64,000 bases of DNA from JACCZX01 sp963729165 (GCA_963729165.1 CAVSMM010000015.1:124001-188000), one strand, 5' to 3'; shown: positions 55,164 to 64,000, counted from the first letter of the stretch. A program made the numbers and translations. The notes: generated from the letters alone by a model not told the origin.

Positions 55164-56651
55164 ATGACTGAACTCGAATTCAAGGCACTTGCGGCGCATG
55201 GGTACAACCGCATTCCGTTGATCGCGGAAAGCTTCGCGGACCTTGAAACGCCGTTATCGCTTTATCTCAAGCTTGCCAACGAGCCCAATACATTCTTGCT
55301 CGAATCGGTTGTTGGCGGCGAGCGTTTTGGTCGCTATTCGTTTATAGGGCTTGCCGCACGCACGTCGATTCGATCCTTTATTCGCGGCGATGGGGCGACG
55401 ACTGAAGTTGTCGAAGCCGGCGTAGTGACGCAAACCTTCGACGGGGACCCGCTGTCTGCGGTGCAGCGCTACTCCGACCAGTTCAAGGTGGCGGTGCGCC
55501 CGGGGTTGCCACGCTTCGCCGGCGGATTGGCGGGCTATTTTGGTTACGACACAGTGCGTGTGATCGAGAAGAAGCTCGCGCGGCCAAAGCCCGACGACAT
55601 CGGCGTGCCTGACATCCTGCTGTTGCTTGCCGAAGAAGTCGCGGTGATCGATAACCTGGCGGGCCGCATCTATCTAATCGTCTATGCGGATCCGGGAAAG
55701 AGCGAGGCGTATGCAAAGGCGCGGCAACGCCTGCGCGAATTAAAGACCCGGCTGTCTCGCCCGATTGAACCGCCGCACGCGCGCGCCAGTGTGCGACGCG
55801 AGGAGTATCGCGAGCTCGCGAAGAAGGATTACCTGCAGGCAGTCGGAAAGGCCAAGGAATACATCGAGGCCGGCGATGTGATGCAGGTGCAATTAGGACA
55901 GCGCATTCGCAAGCCCTATGCCGACGCGCCTCTGTCGCTGTATCGCGCATTGCGCACGCTGAATCCGTCGCCTTACATGTACTTCTATAACTTCGGCGAC
56001 TTTCATGTGGTCGGTGCGTCGCCGGAAATTTTGGTGCGCAGCGAAGACCGACAGGGCAAGCGCTACGTCGCGATTCGTCCGATCGCCGGTACGCGACCGC
56101 GCGGTGCAACGCCCGAGCAGGACGAAGCGCTCGGTGCCGAGCTGTTGGCCGACCCGAAAGAGCGCGCCGAGCACTTGATGCTGATCGACCTTGCGCGCAA
56201 CGACATTGGCCGTATTGTCGAAACCGGCAGCGTCAAGGTGACCGAGCAATACGTGATTGAAAAGTACTCGCACGTACAGCATCTGGTCAGTCACGTCGAA
56301 GGCGCGCTCAAGCCCGGGATGAACAATTTCGACGTACTGCGCGCGACGTTTCCCGCGGGAACCTTGACCGGCGCTCCGAAAGTTCGCGCGATGGAAATCA
56401 TCGACGAGCTCGAGCCCGTCAAGCGCGGCATCTACGGCGGCGCAGTGGGTTACCTGAGCTTCGCGGGTGATATGGATCTGGCGATTGCCATCCGTACCGC
56501 TGTCGTCAAGGGCAATATGCTGTTCGTGCAAGCAGCCGCCGGTATTGTTGCCGACTCCATTGCCGAAAACGAATGGAAGGAAACCGAAGTCAAGGCGCGC
56601 GCGGTTCTGCGCGCAGCCGAGCAGGTCGAGGATGGATTCGAGGTTGAGTGA
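55164..56651 (+). CDS. trpE: Anthranilate synthase component I TrpE
   Basis: Chorismate-using large subunit, first committed step of tryptophan synthesis. I use ATG 55164 (MTELEFKALAAHGYNRIPLI), which matches homologues; the frame is open to 55110. The feedback-inhibition motif LLES lies in NTFLLESVVGGERFGRYSF near 55290-55346. Catalytic-domain motifs are MQVQLGQRIRKP, SPEILVR, RPIAGTRPRGATPEQD near 56078-56125, LIDLARNDIGRI and FPAGTLTGAPKVRAMEIID. Length 495 residues, intact. Presence of LLES predicts tryptophan feedback inhibition. Confidence 0.96.
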   Translation: MTELEFKALAAHGYNRIPLIAESFADLETPLSLYLKLANEPNTFLLESVVGGERFGRYSFIGLAARTSIRSFIRGDGATTEVVEAGVVTQTFDGDPLSAVQRYSDQFKVAVRPGLPRFAGGLAGYFGYDTVRVIEKKLARPKPDDIGVPDILLLLAEEVAVIDNLAGRIYLIVYADPGKSEAYAKARQRLRELKTRLSRPIEPPHARASVRREEYRELAKKDYLQAVGKAKEYIEAGDVMQVQLGQRIRKPYADAPLSLYRALRTLNPSPYMYFYNFGDFHVVGASPEILVRSEDRQGKRYVAIRPIAGTRPRGATPEQDEALGAELLADPKERAEHLMLIDLARNDIGRIVETGSVKVTEQYVIEKYSHVQHLVSHVEGALKPGMNNFDVLRATFPAGTLTGAPKVRAMEIIDELEPVKRGIYGGAVGYLSFAGDMDLAIAIRTAVVKGNMLFVQAAAGIVADSIAENEWKETEVKARAVLRAAEQVEDGFEVE

Positions 56652-56653
56652 TC

Positions 56654-57238
56654 ATGTTATTGATGATCGATAACTACGACAGCTTCACCTACAACCTCGT
56701 GCAGTATTTCGGCGAGCTTGGCGAAGATGTGCGGGTCGCGCGCAACGACGAGATCACACTTGATCAGATCGAAGAGCTTGCACCCCAGAGGATCTGTATT
56801 TCTCCCGGCCCGTGTTCTCCGAACGAAGCGGGCATTTCGCTGGCATTGCTGCAGCGTTTTGCCGAGCGAATACCGATTCTCGGCGTATGCCTGGGTCACC
56901 AGGCGATTGGCCAGGCCTTCGGCGGAAAGGTCGTTCGTGCCCAAACCCTGATGCACGGCAAGGTCTCGCCGGTAGAGCACAGCGCGTCCGGCGTGTTCGC
57001 AAACGTGCCAAATCGCTTTAGCGCCGCGCGTTACCACTCGTTGGCGGTAGAGCGAGCCTCACTGCCCGAAAGTCTTGAAGTCACCGCCTGGACCGATGAT
57101 GGCGAAATCATGGGCTTGCGTCATCGTACGTTGCCGGTCGAAGGCGTTCAGTTTCATCCGGAGTCGATCGCAACCGAGCATGGTCATCTGATGCTAAGAA
57201 ACTTTCTGCAGATGTCGGAGGCACGCGTATGTCGATAG
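56654..57238 (+). CDS. trpG: Anthranilate synthase component II TrpG (glutamine amidotransferase)
   Basis: Supplies ammonia to TrpE; may also serve PabB, as in other bacteria with one amphibolic subunit. ATG 56654 (MLLMIDNYDSFTYNLVQYF) follows the trpE stop by 2 bp. The catalytic triad is Cys in ILGVCLGHQAIGQAFGG near 56878-56928 and His-Glu in VEGVQFHPESIATEHG near 57138-57185. Class I amidotransferase of 194 residues, intact. Its end overlaps trpD by 10 bp. Confidence 0.96.
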   Translation: MLLMIDNYDSFTYNLVQYFGELGEDVRVARNDEITLDQIEELAPQRICISPGPCSPNEAGISLALLQRFAERIPILGVCLGHQAIGQAFGGKVVRAQTLMHGKVSPVEHSASGVFANVPNRFSAARYHSLAVERASLPESLEVTAWTDDGEIMGLRHRTLPVEGVQFHPESIATEHGHLMLRNFLQMSEARVCR

Positions 57239-58261
57239 CACCTACCGAGGCGCTGGTTCGATGCATCGAGCATCGCGAAATCTTTCCGGATGAAATGCTT
57301 TCACTTTGGCGGCGGCTGATGAGCGGCGAGTTGACGCCGGTGCAGATTGCGGCGCTGACGATGGGTCTGCGCGTCAAGAAAGAAACGATCGGCGAAATTG
57401 CCGCCGCGGCGCAGATCATGCGCGAGTTCGCAACCAAGGTTGAGCTGGCCGATCGCACTCATCTGGTCGATCTCTGCGGAACCGGCGGCGATTCGGCCGG
57501 CACGTTCAACATTTCGACCGCGTCGATGTTCGTTGCCGCTGCCGCCGGCGCACGCGTCGCCAAGCACGGTGGCCGCAGCGTGTCGTCGGGATCGGGCAGT
57601 GCTGACGTGCTGGAAGCGCTCGGGGCGAACATCACGCTGACGACCCGAGCAGGTGGCAAAGTGCATCGACGAGACTGGCATCGGCTTTATGTTTGCGCCG
57701 AACCATCACGCGGCGATGAAGCATGCGGCGCCGGTCCGCAAGGAGCTGGGAGTGCGCACGATTTTCAACTTGCTCGGTCCGCTGACCAATCCTGCTGGCG
57801 CGCCGAATCAGATGATGGGCGTGTTTCACCCCGACTTGGTGGGTATTCAGGTGCGTGTGCTGCAGCAACTAGGCTCGCACCATGTGCTGACCGTCTATGG
57901 CAAAGACGGCATGGATGAAGTGTCACTCGGCGCAGCAACAATGGTGGGTGAGCTGAAAGATGGCGTGGTGCGCGAATACGAAATTCATCCCGAAGACTTT
58001 GGCCTCGACATGATCTCGAATCGTGGCCTAAAGGTCGGTAATGCGGCCGAGTCGAAGGCGATGGTGCTCGCAGCGCTCGATAACGTCGAAGGCACGCCGC
58101 GCGAAATCGTGATTTTGAACGCCGGCGTTGCGCTCTACGCAGCAAACGTGGCCGACTCGATCGGCGACGGCATTTCCCGCGCACGCTCGGCGATTGCGAG
58201 CGGGGCCGCGAAGAAGGTCCTCGGCCATTTCGTGGCGACTACGCAAAAATTGGCATCGTGA
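57229..58261 (+). CDS. trpD: Anthranilate phosphoribosyltransferase TrpD (one frameshift)
   Basis: Joins anthranilate to PRPP. Start ATG 57229 lies inside trpG. The PRPP loop DLCGTGGDSAGTFNISTAS is near 57470-57526 and KHGGRSVSSGSGSADVLEAL near 57564-57624. An indel near 57652 moves the frame just before CIDETGIGFMFAPNHHAAMK; NLLGPLTNPAGAPNQMMG follows near 57766-57820. Corrected length about 343 residues, normal for TrpD. Confidence 0.94.
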
Positions 58262-58270
58262 GATTCGGAG

Positions 58271-59059
58271 TTGGAAAACATTCTTGATCGCATCCTGGCG
58301 ACGAAGCGGGATGAGGTCGCGCATGCTCAGAAGCAGCGCCCACTGACAGTGATGCGGAGCGATGCCGAGCATCGACGCGACGTGCGGGATTTTGTCGCCG
58401 CGATTCGCGGCAAGCTGGACCACGATCGTCCGGCGGTGATTGCCGAGATCAAGAGGGCAAGCCCGTCGAAGGGCGTGCTGCGCGAGCACTTTGACCCGGC
58501 AGCCATTGCCGCCGCTTATGCTGAAAATGGCGCGGCGTGTCTTTCGGTGCTAACCGATGCTCAGTACTTTCAAGGCTCTTTGCACGATCTTGCAGCGGCA
58601 CGCTCATCAAGCGGATTGGCGGCGCTGCGCAAGGACTTCGTTGTCGATGCTTATCAGATCTTTCAGGCGCGCGCGTCGGGTGCCGATGCAATCCTGCTGA
58701 TAGTCGCTGCGCTGTCGGATGCCGAGCTGATTGATTATGAGGCGATCGCAGCAGCGCTCGGAATGGCGGTGTTGGTGGAAGTTCACGACGCGATGGAGTT
58801 GAAACGGGGACTGAGCCTTAAGACGCCGCTGATCGGCATCAACAATCGCAACTTGCGCTCGTTCGAGACTTCGCTGCAGACGACGCTCGACTTATTGCCG
58901 CAAATGCCATCCGATCGAATCGTCGTCACAGAAAGCGGCATTCTTGCTGCGCAAGACGTCGCGCGCATGCGAGCGGCGGGCGTACAGGTGTTTTTGGTCG
59001 GCGAAGTGTTTATGAGATCTCCGAACCCTGGCATCGAACTCGCGCGGCTTTTCGCGTGA
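58271..59059 (+). CDS. trpC: Indole-3-glycerol phosphate synthase TrpC
   Basis: Closes the indole ring; (beta/alpha)8 barrel of 262 residues, monofunctional. The catalytic loop AVIAEIKRASPSKGVLRE near 58435-58488 holds the key Glu and Lys, followed by LSVLTDAQYFQGSLHDL and RKDFVVDAYQIFQARASGAD near 58627-58686; the phosphate site VTESGILAA lies near 58924-58950. TTG 58271 is the start that gives MENILDRILATKRDEV; its GGAG site is immediately adjacent, which is unusually close. trpF, trpB and trpA are not in the window. Confidence 0.95.
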   Translation: MENILDRILATKRDEVAHAQKQRPLTVMRSDAEHRRDVRDFVAAIRGKLDHDRPAVIAEIKRASPSKGVLREHFDPAAIAAAYAENGAACLSVLTDAQYFQGSLHDLAAARSSSGLAALRKDFVVDAYQIFQARASGADAILLIVAALSDAELIDYEAIAAALGMAVLVEVHDAMELKRGLSLKTPLIGINNRNLRSFETSLQTTLDLLPQMPSDRIVVTESGILAAQDVARMRAAGVQVFLVGEVFMRSPNPGIELARLFA

Positions 59060-59730
59060 TTGGCGATTTGCAGCTCGCGCCGGGTTGGCCGGCGCTGGTT
59101 AAGGCGTTCTTTCAAACGCCCGAAGGTAAGAAGCTGCGAGCGTTCGTCGAAGAGCGGCGGTTGGCGGGGGCAGACATTTTTCCTCCGCAGCCGTTGCGCG
59201 CGCTGTCGCTTACACCGTTCGATCAAGTGCGCGTGGTGATTCTCGGGCAGGATCCTTATCACGGCGAGGGTCAGGCGCACGGGCTGGCATTCTCGGTGCC
59301 GCAGGGCACGAGAGTGCCACCGAGTCTGCGCAATATCTTTGCCGAACTGCAGCGCGATCTGGGCTGTTCGCCTCCGATTGATGGCACGCTCGATCGATGG
59401 GCGCTGCAAGGTGTGCTGCTTCTAAACGTCGTTTTTACCGTTGAACGTGGCGCACCCGGCTCGCACGCGCGCAAAGGGTGGGAAACACTGACCTCGATGC
59501 TGCTGGGTGCGCTAGCCGACGATCAACGCCCGAAAGTTTTCATGCTTTGGGGAGCGCTCGCGCAAGCCTGGCGGGCGAGCATCACCGAGCCGCATCTGGT
59601 ACTGCAAGCAAATCATCCGTCGCCGCTCTCAGCGCGACGCCCGCCAGTTCCGTTTTTGGGATGTGGGCATTTCTCGCAAGCGAATGCTTTTTTGCAGCAG
59701 CACGGCCGCGGGCAAATCGATTGGTGCTAA
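59056..59730 (+). CDS. ung: Uracil-DNA glycosylase
   Basis: Removes uracil from DNA. GTG 59056 overlaps the trpC stop by 4 bp and gives a 224-residue family-1 enzyme. The catalytic water-activating motif VVILGQDPYHGEGQAHGLAF is near 59235-59295 and the minor-groove loop QANHPSPLSAR near 59605-59640; LNVVFTVERGAPGSHARKGWE is also conserved. Its place at the end of the trp genes suggests read-through expression, with no functional link. Confidence 0.95.
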   Translation: MIGDLQLAPGWPALVKAFFQTPEGKKLRAFVEERRLAGADIFPPQPLRALSLTPFDQVRVVILGQDPYHGEGQAHGLAFSVPQGTRVPPSLRNIFAELQRDLGCSPPIDGTLDRWALQGVLLLNVVFTVERGAPGSHARKGWETLTSMLLGALADDQRPKVFMLWGALAQAWRASITEPHLVLQANHPSPLSARRPPVPFLGCGHFSQANAFLQQHGRGQIDWC

Positions 59731-61538
59731 GCGCGCCGGGTTGTTGAGCGCGCTCTGCCGAGCCAGCCGCGGCGTAGCTGCTGCGCAGCGCGCGCGCTTT
59801 TTGGATTGATCTCGAGCGCAAATTTCAAGGGAGGCTGTGTCGCAAGCTTAAGGTCGAAACGCATCAGCTCGTCGCGTCGAAAAGCAACGACCTCGACCGC
59901 CTCGCCGGTTGCATAACGCGACAGCAATGTATCCAAGTTGCCCGGCGTTACGCGCAAGCCGTCCAGCGCCACCAACACGTCATTGGCTGACAATCCTGCA
60001 GCTTGCGCCGGCGAGCCGTCGAACACGTGTGTGATCTTGCATTCAAAATGGGTGTTCGCGGTTTTTACTCCCAGTAACGCGAAATGCGCGGCATCGACAT
60101 CAGGCCGGCGATTGCATGTCACGCCGAATGGAGCGAGCAATGCTTCGAAATCCGGGTCGCCCGTTCCTTCGGTCCACTCGGCAATCTCGCGCGCCAGTGA
60201 CAATCCGGTCGCGCGCTCTACCACTGACGCGATCTGGTCTTCCGTGACGCCGGTGTACGCGGCGCCGGCCGCCTTCCACTGCTTCCAAAGCAGCCGCATT
60301 ACGTCGTCGAGTGAACGTTTGCCCTCCGTCTGCGCGCGGATCGTCAGGTCGAGCGCGAGTCCGACCAATGAGCCCTTCTGGTAGTAGCTGACGACGCTGT
60401 TCGGCGCGTTTTCATCCTGGCGGTAGTACTTGATCCATGCGTCATATGAGCTATCGGCCACGCTTTGCTTAAGCCGGCTCGATCGCTGCGTCACCGTCGT
60501 CAGTGTTTTCGCCAGGCCGCTCAGGTATTGGAGCTCGCTCAGCAAGCCGGCACGCGTTAGCAACAAGTCGTCGTAGTAGGAAGTGAACCCTTCGAACGCC
60601 CAGAGCAGTCGCGTGTGATTCTCGCGACCGAGGTCATACGGCACGAACGCCGCAGGTCTGATTCGTTTGATGTTCCACGCATGAAAATATTCGTGGCTGG
60701 CCAGCCCGAGAAAGTTGCGATAAGCCTCGGTGGTTTCGGTCATGCCGACAAACGGCAGCCCTTCGCGCTTGGTGACCAGCGCTGTTGAGCTGCGATGTTC
60801 AAGGCCACCGTAGCTGTCGCCCAGCGCCATCGTCAGGAATGTGTAGCGGTCAAACGGCGCCTTGCGCGAGCGCGGTTCGAACATCTTGACTTGTGTTTCA
60901 CACACCGCAGCCAGATCGGCGGTGAGTCTCGGCATGTCGAGCTTCGGCACTCGTCCGGTGACGACGATCTCGTGCGGAGTGTCGAGCACGCTAAAGCGGC
61001 CCAGCTCGAAGTCGCCCATTTCAACCGGGCAATCGATCAGCTCGTCGTAGCTAGAGGCTTCGTAGGTGCCAAAGGAATGGCGACGAGTGCCACGTGCCGG
61101 CGCGAGTGCGGTAGCGACTCGCCACTTGCGATATCGCGCGCCGGCGGGCGGCAATATATCGACCGTGCACTGCTCTCTTTCAAGGCCGATCGGAAGTAGA
61201 AACACCGATGTTCCATTAAAAAATCCATGCGTTTCATCTAAATGCGCCGCACGTACCGACAGGTCCCACGCATACACCTCATACGCCAGCTCTATTTGCG
61301 TTGCGGGTGGTGCGCGCCAGGTGTGTTTGTCAATTTTGTCGAGCGCGACGCGACGATTGCCAGCGAGCGCGCTGATGCGCACGATGTTGCGAGCGAACTC
61401 CCGGATCATGTAGCTGCCGGGAATCCATGCCGGAAGCATGAAATGCTGCCCTTCGGGATCGGGCCGCTCGACGCGGCACGTCACATGAAACAAATGGGCG
61501 GCGGGTGATGCGGGCCGAATGGCGTAGAAAATCGGCAT
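59727..61538 (-). CDS. M61 family glycyl aminopeptidase with PDZ domain
   Basis: Zinc metallopeptidase of 603 residues. The zinc motif HExxH is in FLGLASHEYFHAWNIKRIRP near 60655-60715, with the third ligand Glu in LLWAFEGFTSYYDDLLL near 60560-60610. The N-terminal beta domain starts IFYAIRPASPAAHLFHVT, and a C-terminal PDZ domain lies near residues 480-570 (DGSPAQAAGLSANDVLVALDG). M61 enzymes cleave N-terminal glycine from peptides. No signal peptide is visible. It is convergent with ung, overlapping by 4 bp. Confidence 0.93.
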   Translation of the reverse strand: MPIFYAIRPASPAAHLFHVTCRVERPDPEGQHFMLPAWIPGSYMIREFARNIVRISALAGNRRVALDKIDKHTWRAPPATQIELAYEVYAWDLSVRAAHLDETHGFFNGTSVFLLPIGLEREQCTVDILPPAGARYRKWRVATALAPARGTRRHSFGTYEASSYDELIDCPVEMGDFELGRFSVLDTPHEIVVTGRVPKLDMPRLTADLAAVCETQVKMFEPRSRKAPFDRYTFLTMALGDSYGGLEHRSSTALVTKREGLPFVGMTETTEAYRNFLGLASHEYFHAWNIKRIRPAAFVPYDLGRENHTRLLWAFEGFTSYYDDLLLTRAGLLSELQYLSGLAKTLTTVTQRSSRLKQSVADSSYDAWIKYYRQDENAPNSVVSYYQKGSLVGLALDLTIRAQTEGKRSLDDVMRLLWKQWKAAGAAYTGVTEDQIASVVERATGLSLAREIAEWTEGTGDPDFEALLAPFGVTCNRRPDVDAAHFALLGVKTANTHFECKITHVFDGSPAQAAGLSANDVLVALDGLRVTPGNLDTLLSRYATGEAVEVVAFRRDELMRFDLKLATQPPLKFALEINPKSARAAQQLRRGWLGRARSTTRRA

Positions 61539-61588
61539 GTGACGCTTAGTGGAAGTCTATGTCGACCAACACCGCCGTCATTCACATC

Positions 61589-62953
61589 TCACGCAGATTT
61601 CTTCAGCCGAGCGGCAATCCACACGACGAACCCGGCCAGCATCACGTAGATTGCAACCTGTATCGCTTGATTCTCGAAGGTGAAAATCAGGCTTCGATAA
61701 AGCAGGAACAGACAAGTGCAGACGAACACGATTGGCAGAATGGGATAGAGCGGCACTTTGAACGGCCGCGTTACGTGCGGGTAACGAAAGCGCAGGACGA
61801 ACAAGCCAATCCCGGTCAGCAGAATAAACAACCAGAACACGGGTGCCGTGAAATCCACCATGAATTTGACGCCGCCTTGATTTACGGCCGCGATAAACAC
61901 GATCAGCAGCGTGATGACACTGGTCGTCACCAGCGCAACGATCGGCGTGTCGCGGCGCGCGTTCCAGCGACCCATAAAACGAAAGATTGGCCAATCCTGG
62001 CCGAGTGAGTAATTCACCCGCGCAGCGACGAGCATCGTCGCGTTGATTGAAGTCAGCGCCGCCAGCGCGACGATCGCTCCGATCAGTTTCTCCCCGAAGC
62101 TGCCGAATGCTCTTTGCGCCACATCCGCGGCAACCTGCTTGCTCGCCTTCAGACCGTCAAATCCCAATCCGGAAAGCAGAGCCGCAACAAAAAGCAGATA
62201 AACAACCGTGATCAGCAGCAGCGATATCACGAGAACTTTGACGATTGAACGGCTGCCACCCTTGACCTCTGCCGAGATATACGCGGCGTCGTTCCAGCCG
62301 CCATAGGTGAACAGCACAAACAGCAATGCGGTACCAAAGAGAGCAGGTATGCCGTCGCCTGTCGGCGCCGCGGGCGCCGCGCCTGTGGCTGCCGGCGCGA
62401 CAAAGCCGGCGACGACAACAAACAGCAGGCCGAGCACTTCGAGCACCGACATCACATTCTGTGTTCTAGCCGATGCGCGCAGGCCGACGATGTTGACGGC
62501 GGTTAATGCAAGGACGATCAAGACCGCATAGATAACCGAGGAGTTTTCACCGAGTGACAACACGCGGCTCATGTAGTCCCCGAAGATGAACGCCAGCAGC
62601 GCGATCGCGCCCGTAGTAATCACGGTGACGCGTGCCCAAGCAAAGAAGAAACTCACGTCGCGTCCATAGGCGCGAGTCAGAAAGTGATAGTCACCGCCGG
62701 CATTCGGAAAGGTCGTTGCCAATTCCGCGTAACACAACGCTCCAACAAGGGCCAGCACGGCTCCGAAGATCCACGCGCCGAACATCCACTCGACGGAACC
62801 TGTCATGCCGGCAACAAGCGGAGGAAAAGAGAAGATGCCACCGCCGATAACAATGCCGGTAATGATCATCACCGCGTCGAAGACGGACAACACCTTGCGC
62901 GGCGCTGCTGTCGTCGAGGTAGCCGATACAGGTGTGCTTGGTCCGACGGTCAT
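61589..62953 (-). CDS. APC-superfamily amino acid permease
   Basis: Twelve-helix amino-acid/polyamine/organocation transporter of about 454 residues. ATG 62953 (MTVGPSTPVSATS) is chosen because a terminator lies just upstream at 62973-62996. The helix-1 substrate motif is MIITGIVIGGGIFSFPPLVAG near 62815-62880, broken here only for length, and LCYAELATTFPNAGGDYHFL near 62670-62730 marks helix 3. The substrate is not predictable, though the GGGIF pocket is typical of the family. Confidence 0.92.
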   Translation of the reverse strand: MTVGPSTPVSATSTTAAPRKVLSVFDAVMIITGIVIGGGIFSFPPLVAGMTGSVEWMFGAWIFGAVLALVGALCYAELATTFPNAGGDYHFLTRAYGRDVSFFFAWARVTVITTGAIALLAFIFGDYMSRVLSLGENSSVIYAVLIVLALTAVNIVGLRASARTQNVMSVLEVLGLLFVVVAGFVAPAATGAAPAAPTGDGIPALFGTALLFVLFTYGGWNDAAYISAEVKGGSRSIVKVLVISLLLITVVYLLFVAALLSGLGFDGLKASKQVAADVAQRAFGSFGEKLIGAIVALAALTSINATMLVAARVNYSLGQDWPIFRFMGRWNARRDTPIVALVTTSVITLLIVFIAAVNQGGVKFMVDFTAPVFWLFILLTGIGLFVLRFRYPHVTRPFKVPLYPILPIVFVCTCLFLLYRSLIFTFENQAIQVAIYVMLAGFVVWIAARLKKSA

Positions 62954-62972
62954 GGATGTCCCGAGAGATAAC

Positions 62973-62996
62973 AAAAAGCCCCGCATGCGCGGGGCT
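62973..62996 (-). terminator. Rho-independent terminator after the exported methyltransferase-like gene
   Basis: On the minus strand an 8-bp stem (AGCCCCGC/GCGGGGCT read in the two arms) with a four-base loop is followed by TTTTT. It lies between the stop of the 63018-63875 gene and the permease start, so it ends that gene and isolates the permease. Confidence 0.85.
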
Positions 62997-63017
62997 CAAC
63001 TTCAATATCGGTAGAGC

Positions 63018-63875
63018 TTACTTGCGGGTTCCGGTTACTTTGGTTTCCGTCCCGTTGGCGCCTTTCAGCGTGCCCGTTAGCTCGTTGCCGCGCACGGTGC
63101 CGGTCAACGTGCGGGTAACGCCCTTGTCGTCGTTAAATGCGAAGCGAATCTCTTCGCCACGAACGGTCGCTCCGACCAATGGTTGCTTCGCCGAGCCTGC
63201 CGCGACGTCGCCGGTGATCTTTTGATACTTCTGGCTCAGGTTGACGGTGTACTGCGCATTGCTACCTTGTTCGCGCAGCGACCAGGCACCTTCGACCTTC
63301 GCCGGCACGATCCAGAGATATGCCGTGCGGTAATCCACCTCCGCCGTTTCATCGGGCTCCCAATCGCCCATCGTGAATTGGTGCGACGTCACGCGCGTGC
63401 CCGGCTTCATGTTCAGGATGGTCGGGCGCAGACGCAAGTTCAACTCCGGCAGCAGGTACATCGTCACCACTGAGGCCTTACTAAAGTCCTCCTTGAAAAC
63501 GTCGCCCTGGATGATGCGCGTCTTGCCAGTCAGGTTCTCCGCCTGCACGTAACATTGTGCAAGCTTCGCCATATCGGGGTTGTATTCGATGCCGACTGCC
63601 GTTGCCCCCATCTTCCCGGCGGCGATTGCAATTTTTCCGTCGCCGGCACCTAGGTCGTACACGGTATCTTGCGGCGTGACCTTGGCCATGCGCAGCATGC
63701 GCTGCACGATCTCGTCGGGTGTCGGCACCCAGACGACGTCTTTGCCGGATTGACCGACCTGCGGCTTGTAATCGCGATCGCACTCTCGGCGATCTTTCGC
63801 ATCCGCACTGACGGTCGCGGCGGCGAGCACGCTGGCAAGTGCGATGGCGGTACTGCTACGGATGAAACGGGACAT
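63018..63875 (-). CDS. Exported class I SAM-methyltransferase-like protein
   Basis: The 285-residue product starts with a Sec signal peptide (RSSTAIALASVLAAATVSADA). After a short linker comes a methyltransferase-like Rossmann domain: VPTPDEIVQRMLRMA, then motif I VYDLGAGDGKIAIAAGKMG near 63595-63660, acidic motif II GIEYNPDM, and GDVFKEDFSKASVVTMYLLP. The C-terminal third is a small beta-rich domain ending GTLKGANGTETKVTGTRK. The N-terminal layout resembles the FAM173/lysine-methyltransferase type. An AAGGAG site precedes ATG 63875. SAM is not expected in the periplasm, so its activity is unclear. Confidence 0.82.
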   Translation of the reverse strand: MSRFIRSSTAIALASVLAAATVSADAKDRRECDRDYKPQVGQSGKDVVWVPTPDEIVQRMLRMAKVTPQDTVYDLGAGDGKIAIAAGKMGATAVGIEYNPDMAKLAQCYVQAENLTGKTRIIQGDVFKEDFSKASVVTMYLLPELNLRLRPTILNMKPGTRVTSHQFTMGDWEPDETAEVDYRTAYLWIVPAKVEGAWSLREQGSNAQYTVNLSQKYQKITGDVAAGSAKQPLVGATVRGEEIRFAFNDDKGVTRTLTGTVRGNELTGTLKGANGTETKVTGTRK

Positions 63876-63909
63876 GGCTTCTCCTTGTGCTCAAATTTGC
63901 GTGGCTCGA

Positions 63910-64000
63910 TTATGCATTGACGTTGACGACGACTCGGCCCCGGATCTCGCCCGCCAGGATCGCGCGGCCGGCTTCGAAGGCGTCGGCCAACACAATCTCG
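63910..64000 (-). CDS. Quinone oxidoreductase-like (MDR/YhdH-type) protein, C-terminal fragment
   Basis: The last 29 codons of a minus-strand gene that continues beyond the window. The reading EIVLADAFEAGRAILAGEIR and GRVVVNVNA followed by TAA matches the end of zinc-free medium-chain dehydrogenases of the quinone reductase/acrylyl-CoA reductase group, where LAGxxRGRVVVDVN is typical. The fragment is too short for a firmer name. Confidence 0.7.
   Translation of the reverse strand, partial: EIVLADAFEAGRAILAGEIRGRVVVNVNA

Overview
The window is chromosomal DNA of a GC-rich betaproteobacterium, most likely Burkholderiales. The gene order is diagnostic: mlaC-mlaB, an ABC-2 exporter, bolA, murA, the complete hisGDCBHAFIE run, a HIT gene, tatABC, a degS-like protease, mscL, petABC and sspAB, and later rpe-gph-trpEGDC-ung. 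Both tRNA genes encode their CCA ends. I cannot name a genus from the sequence alone.

Layout. 1-13.4 kb (plus): lipid-asymmetry and export genes, murA, the histidine operon, the Tat translocase and a Sel1-repeat lipoprotein. 13.4-15.2 kb (minus): membrane-anchored HtrA protease and MscL. 15.3-19.5 kb (plus): cytochrome bc1 complex, sspA-sspB and tRNA-Thr. 19.6-23.6 kb (minus): cold-shock protein, monothiol glutaredoxin, prmC, prfA, hemA. 23.8-33 kb: an FMN reductase, two poorly known genes, and a seven-gene minus-strand operon joining a peptide ABC transporter to an N-formylglutamate amidohydrolase and an aspartoacylase-like metalloenzyme. 33.1-38.4 kb: a very large CheB-CheR-PAS-GAF-histidine kinase fusion followed by a response regulator. 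38.4-49.5 kb: an accessory, stress-flavoured stretch with msrA-msrB, a DsbA-like protein, a hydrolase, small DUF1127 and DUF3563 proteins, an MFS pump, and a LysR/azoR/pirin cluster. 49.5-64 kb: tRNA-Phe, a ubiquinone-type hydroxylase, dsbC, mltA, apaG, rpe, gph, a trp leader followed by trpEGDC, ung, an M61 peptidase, an amino-acid permease and an exported methyltransferase-like protein. The window opens inside mlaC and closes inside an oxidoreductase gene.

The dominant technical feature is frameshifting. More than 35 single-base indels break about two dozen genes, many of them essential (murA, his, trp, tatC, petA). The protein homology resumes at once in another frame, so I read these as assembly or sequencing errors and annotate each as one gene with the break marked. 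Apparent fusions (HisB-HisH, HisF-HisI) and tails (BolA, TatC) should be judged in that light.

The points I find most worth checking are a putative trp leader peptide with a Trp-Leu-Trp stretch and strong hairpins before trpE, three very small membrane-protein genes, the exported methyltransferase-like protein, the peptide/acyl-amino-acid operon, and a strong hairpin abutting prfA. I saw no CRISPR array, prophage, insertion sequence or defence island.
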